This document shows positions 61,338-64,000 of a stretch of DNA of 64,000 nt, piece after piece. The position numbers were made by a program, and so were the translations under genes. The first letter of the stretch is position 1. Every line of letters begins with the position of its first letter. The DNA is from Porphyromonas uenonis 60-3 (lineage in GTDB: Bacteria; Bacteroidota; Bacteroidia; Bacteroidales; Porphyromonadaceae), in NCBI RefSeq assembly GCF_000174775.1, contig NZ_ACLR01000034.1, positions 1-64,000 of the forward strand. Direction: 5' to 3'. The notes beneath the pieces were generated by a model. That model had not been told where the DNA came from. It saw only the letters and a list, made by a program, of their open reading frames with translations, and made no database searches.

Positions 61338-62951
61338 ATGAATCTACAATTACCACTGCTCCTAAAGCTCTTTGGCGTAGCCATATCCTTGTGGCTATTT
61401 ACCCTCCCAGTGGGGGCGCAGGAGATGACTTTTATGGAGAGACCCTTTGACCCCGCTACAGATCAGGCGCAGCTACTTCCGGCAGACCAGAAGGGCTCCG
61501 TATCCTGGACGGCTGCAACTAGGACGCTCACACTGCGAGATGTCCAGATCAATACCATCTCGAGGATACTCACAGGCTGGATGTCTGACGAGATAACCAT
61601 ACAGGTAGAGGGGACTAACCAGATCGTATGCACGGGCTCTGATGACGCCATCATGATGCGTTCGTCTGTCCGCATTACTGGTCCTGGCTCTCTCAGCATT
61701 ACTTCTGAGCAGGCTAACGCCTATGCTTGTCGTAATGGCGCCAGCCTGACCATCGCCGATGGGGTGTCCGTTACAGCCATCGGGCTCAATGGCGGAATCG
61801 TGGGAGACTTCCTCTCTTCTCACCTTTTGATCGACAAAGCTTATGTCACCGCCTCAACGATCAATGACCAGGGCGTTGTCTCCATCGGCTACTTCAAGGA
61901 GCTAACCCTCGAGGGATGTGCTATCACCTCTCCCAGCGGTGCTAAGGTGGCAGAGCTCAACAAGGTCATGTCCATCACCCTCGATGGCAAGGATGAGTAT
62001 GCGGGCAAAGTGATCATCGCTCCCCAGCAGAGCTATCACAAGGTAACCATAGCTCAGGCCGAGCATGGTCGCATCGTAGCTCCCGAGGGTGTAGACCTGA
62101 CGCACCTCCTGGCGGGTAGTGCTGTGACCTTTACCGCAGAGCCTGAGGATGGGTATGCTCTGACCAAGCTTATGGCAGGTACAGAGGACATTACAAACAC
62201 CCGCACACTCATCGTCAAGGCTGATGTCACCGTCACGCCAACCTTTAGCCCTGTCAAGAGCTATCGTGTATCGCTTCAGAAGCCTGAGCACGGTGCCCTT
62301 ACAGTAAAGGAGCAAGAGTATGACCTCACAAAGGTCCCCGAGGGGGCTATCCTACACTTCATCTGCACCCCCGATAAGGGCTACGAGCTAGAGCAGGTCA
62401 AGGCTGGCGACGAAGACATCACCAAGAGCCTTTATATCAAGGTTCACAGCGATGTACAGGTCACCGCTCAGTATAAGTTGATCCCCATACCGACCTATCG
62501 TGTGGCGATCAAGACACTAGGTGCTGGCACCGTCACAGCGGACTACCCCAATCTAGAGGCCGTTCCCGAGGGTACCACGGTACACTTTACCTGCACCCCC
62601 AAGAATGATCAGCACTTCCTCATCGCCCTCAAGGCCAATGGTGAGGATATTATGGAGAGCAAGAGCATCACGATCGAGGATGAGGATGTGAATGTCATCG
62701 CCACCTTCAAGCAGCGCACAGCCATTGACGCTCCTCAGGGTGTAGCTCCTACGATCGCTCGTACAGGTGATGCGCTCATCATCTCAGGCGTGGCGACAGA
62801 TCAGCCTGTAGCACTGATCACGCTACTCGGTGAGACCCTCCTACGTACGAGCATTCAGGCGGGAGAGACGCTCACGGTCAGCACCGAGAGCTTCCCCGCA
62901 GGCGCTTATCTACTCACCATCGGTGACACTACCTACAAGATCAATCTATAA
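61338..62951 (+). CDS. Secreted protein with tandem beta-repeats and a T9SS-like tail
   Basis: 537 residues. Signal peptide (about 1-27, VGAQE), a beta-helix-like domain (about 50-230), then three tandem repeats of about 75 residues (from about 234, 313 and 390), each with YRV/HKV start, a HGxxx core, VPEGxxxxFxC and DGY/KGYELxxxKAGxEDI, resembling bacterial InlB B-type or Flg_new repeats. The end (LTVSTESFPAGAYLLTIGDTTYKINL region) resembles a T9SS sorting tail without YPNP. Lies 48 nt after the hmuY-like gene. Function unknown; surface adhesion or binding is plausible. Confidence 0.75.
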   Translation: MNLQLPLLLKLFGVAISLWLFTLPVGAQEMTFMERPFDPATDQAQLLPADQKGSVSWTAATRTLTLRDVQINTISRILTGWMSDEITIQVEGTNQIVCTGSDDAIMMRSSVRITGPGSLSITSEQANAYACRNGASLTIADGVSVTAIGLNGGIVGDFLSSHLLIDKAYVTASTINDQGVVSIGYFKELTLEGCAITSPSGAKVAELNKVMSITLDGKDEYAGKVIIAPQQSYHKVTIAQAEHGRIVAPEGVDLTHLLAGSAVTFTAEPEDGYALTKLMAGTEDITNTRTLIVKADVTVTPTFSPVKSYRVSLQKPEHGALTVKEQEYDLTKVPEGAILHFICTPDKGYELEQVKAGDEDITKSLYIKVHSDVQVTAQYKLIPIPTYRVAIKTLGAGTVTADYPNLEAVPEGTTVHFTCTPKNDQHFLIALKANGEDIMESKSITIEDEDVNVIATFKQRTAIDAPQGVAPTIARTGDALIISGVATDQPVALITLLGETLLRTSIQAGETLTVSTESFPAGAYLLTIGDTTYKINL

Positions 62952-62966
62952 AAATGGACCAACCCT

Positions 62967-64000
62967 ATGAACTATACAAGAAATATCCTCTCTAGTCTCC
63001 TCATCATCCTAGCTGCCACACTATCGCTGACAGCTCAGAAGGTGACGGATCTCAAGCAAATCAGCAACTTCTACCACGTCCCCAACAGCGCTACGCATAG
63101 ACTCTCCGCTATCCAGGGCATCTATGGATACGAAGACCTCGAGTATCACTACGATGGGCACAACAACCTCATCCGTATGGACCACTATCAGACCGACACC
63201 ATCTCTAAGTCCAAGGAGCTAGTCAGCTATGAGAAGTATCTCTACAACGACAAGGGGCAGTGCTGGCAGCGAGAGACCTATGACTATCGCAAGGATTGGC
63301 CAGATCTAGTCGTCTCCAAGCGTGACATCTTCGTCTACAACGACAAGGGGCAGCTCACCCAATACACCCGCTGGTACAATCTCAATACGGTCGCCTCTGA
63401 TACAACGCTTGTGGAGGATCGTAAGATCTCAATCCAATACACTGAGAGTGGCTTGCCGAGTAAGGCGCATGTGAAGTTCTTGGATCCTCGCAACTTCTCG
63501 TGGTATGATTCGTTTGACATTACGCTAGAGTACAACGACCGTGGTCAGCTATGCAAGCGTACCTCTATCGTAGATGACAAGCTCTATGAGGCCGAGGAGA
63601 TAACCTTTGATGCGCAGGGACGCTATATGGTAGGTCTTGCGCTAACCTCTGAGAATGGCCTCACTGAGTGGATCTACTCGCCAGATGACAAGGGCAATCT
63701 AGTCAATACTGGGACCAGTGACTTCCCAACAGACTGGACCTTTGTAGCTGGTCAGAAGGCTGAGGAGACCTATTATCCTATGCCCAACCTTTCGGACCTC
63801 ATGCTAAACGGACTGCGAAACTACACGCTCCTAGAGATGCCTCTCCTATACAACTCCTCTCCAGAGGCTGTAGCCTCTAGTCGGGGAAATGATGCTGACG
63901 GCGAGTACGATGGAGGTAAGTTTGTCTACGAGGCCAGTAAGCCTACCTACGTAGAGCCCGTCTACACGACAGAGCGGTGCACTCTCTCCTGCGGAGCCGA
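62967..64000 (+). CDS. Secreted protein with YD-like repeats (3' truncated by window)
   Basis: Open from ATG 62967 to the end of the window (344 codons so far). Signal peptide MNYTRNILSSLLIILAATLS ending at TAQ, then repeated strand motifs of YNDKGQ type (YLYNDKGQCWQRETY, FVYNDKGQLTQYTRWY, LEYNDRGQLCKRTS), as in YD/RHS-like wrapping beta-sheet proteins of Bacteroidetes, with a cysteine pair near the cut (RCTLSCGA). Starts 15 nt after the upstream secreted protein, so probably the same transcript. The C-terminus, which might bear a sorting signal, lies outside. Confidence 0.7.
   Translation, partial: MNYTRNILSSLLIILAATLSLTAQKVTDLKQISNFYHVPNSATHRLSAIQGIYGYEDLEYHYDGHNNLIRMDHYQTDTISKSKELVSYEKYLYNDKGQCWQRETYDYRKDWPDLVVSKRDIFVYNDKGQLTQYTRWYNLNTVASDTTLVEDRKISIQYTESGLPSKAHVKFLDPRNFSWYDSFDITLEYNDRGQLCKRTSIVDDKLYEAEEITFDAQGRYMVGLALTSENGLTEWIYSPDDKGNLVNTGTSDFPTDWTFVAGQKAEETYYPMPNLSDLMLNGLRNYTLLEMPLLYNSSPEAVASSRGNDADGEYDGGKFVYEASKPTYVEPVYTTERCTLSCGA

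Overview
This is a GC-rich (by eye about 55%) chromosomal segment of a Bacteroidetes bacterium, most likely a Porphyromonas other than P. gingivalis. The evidence is the promoter grammar (TTG, 19-21 nt, TAnnTTTG), the near absence of Shine-Dalgarno sites, Bacteroidales gene orders (purH-mreBCD-mrdA-rodA; ribD beside prmC-recX), type IX secretion tails, an HmuY haemophore relative, the lpxC-fabZ fusion and tryptophanase. I saw no rRNA, tRNA or CRISPR.

Layout. 1-566: the 3' end of an IS3-type transposase, whose right end appears to cut into a 22-bp palindromic tandem array. 730-8069 (minus): purine synthesis gene purH followed by the rod-shape/elongasome operon. 8860-15490: HU, then recR-ligA-MATE (minus) and tryptophanase (minus). 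15491-23393 (plus): ribosomal protein L25, pyrF, the lipid A genes lpxD, lpxC/fabZ and lpxA, NAD(P)HX repair, and two DUF4230 proteins. 23707-26939: ribD facing away from prmC-recX-comF. 27050-32080: lytic transglycosylase, ABC-F protein, FtsX-like permease and urea transporter, tightly packed. 32533-37941: GAPDH, DEAD-box helicase, small phosphoesterase, copper ATPase. 38353-44120 (minus): a five-gene exported operon combining two thioredoxin-fold proteins, an Omp28-type lipoprotein, a predicted outer-membrane barrel and a Big_2 lipoprotein. 44939-51789 (plus): a seven-gene late-cobalamin/salvage operon starting with a phosphatase-CobU fusion. 52158-56858: DHH phosphoesterase, DUF4827, phosphohexomutase, RlmD. 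56790-57330: an AT-rich patch, probably acquired, encoding a Fe-S metallochaperone-like protein and apparently replacing the 3' end of rlmD. 57632-60112: GYF_2/CD225 protein, then an ECF sigma, membrane anti-sigma candidate and DUF4252 (minus). 60606-64000: an HmuY-like lipoprotein with a perfect palindrome on its promoter, followed by two secreted proteins, the last cut by the window end.

The most unusual content is between genes. Seven copies of a roughly 180-bp palindromic element lie only in intergenic regions. Each has a core of three 21-bp direct repeats flanked by arms that vary between copies. Three copies carry, on the same side, an array of 7-bp repeats (CTCTAAC/CTCTAAT type). At three promoters (transglycosylase, cobalamin operon, DHH gene) such heptad arrays (5, 11 and 8 units) abut the TAnnTTTG box with a nearly constant spacer, where the TTG element would normally be. 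This suggests a modular, possibly length-variable promoter system. Two further arrays with a 22-bp period and an internal palindrome lie at 491-566 and 187 bp downstream of the urea transporter. An orphan promoter-terminator pair at 44278-44479 may define a small RNA.
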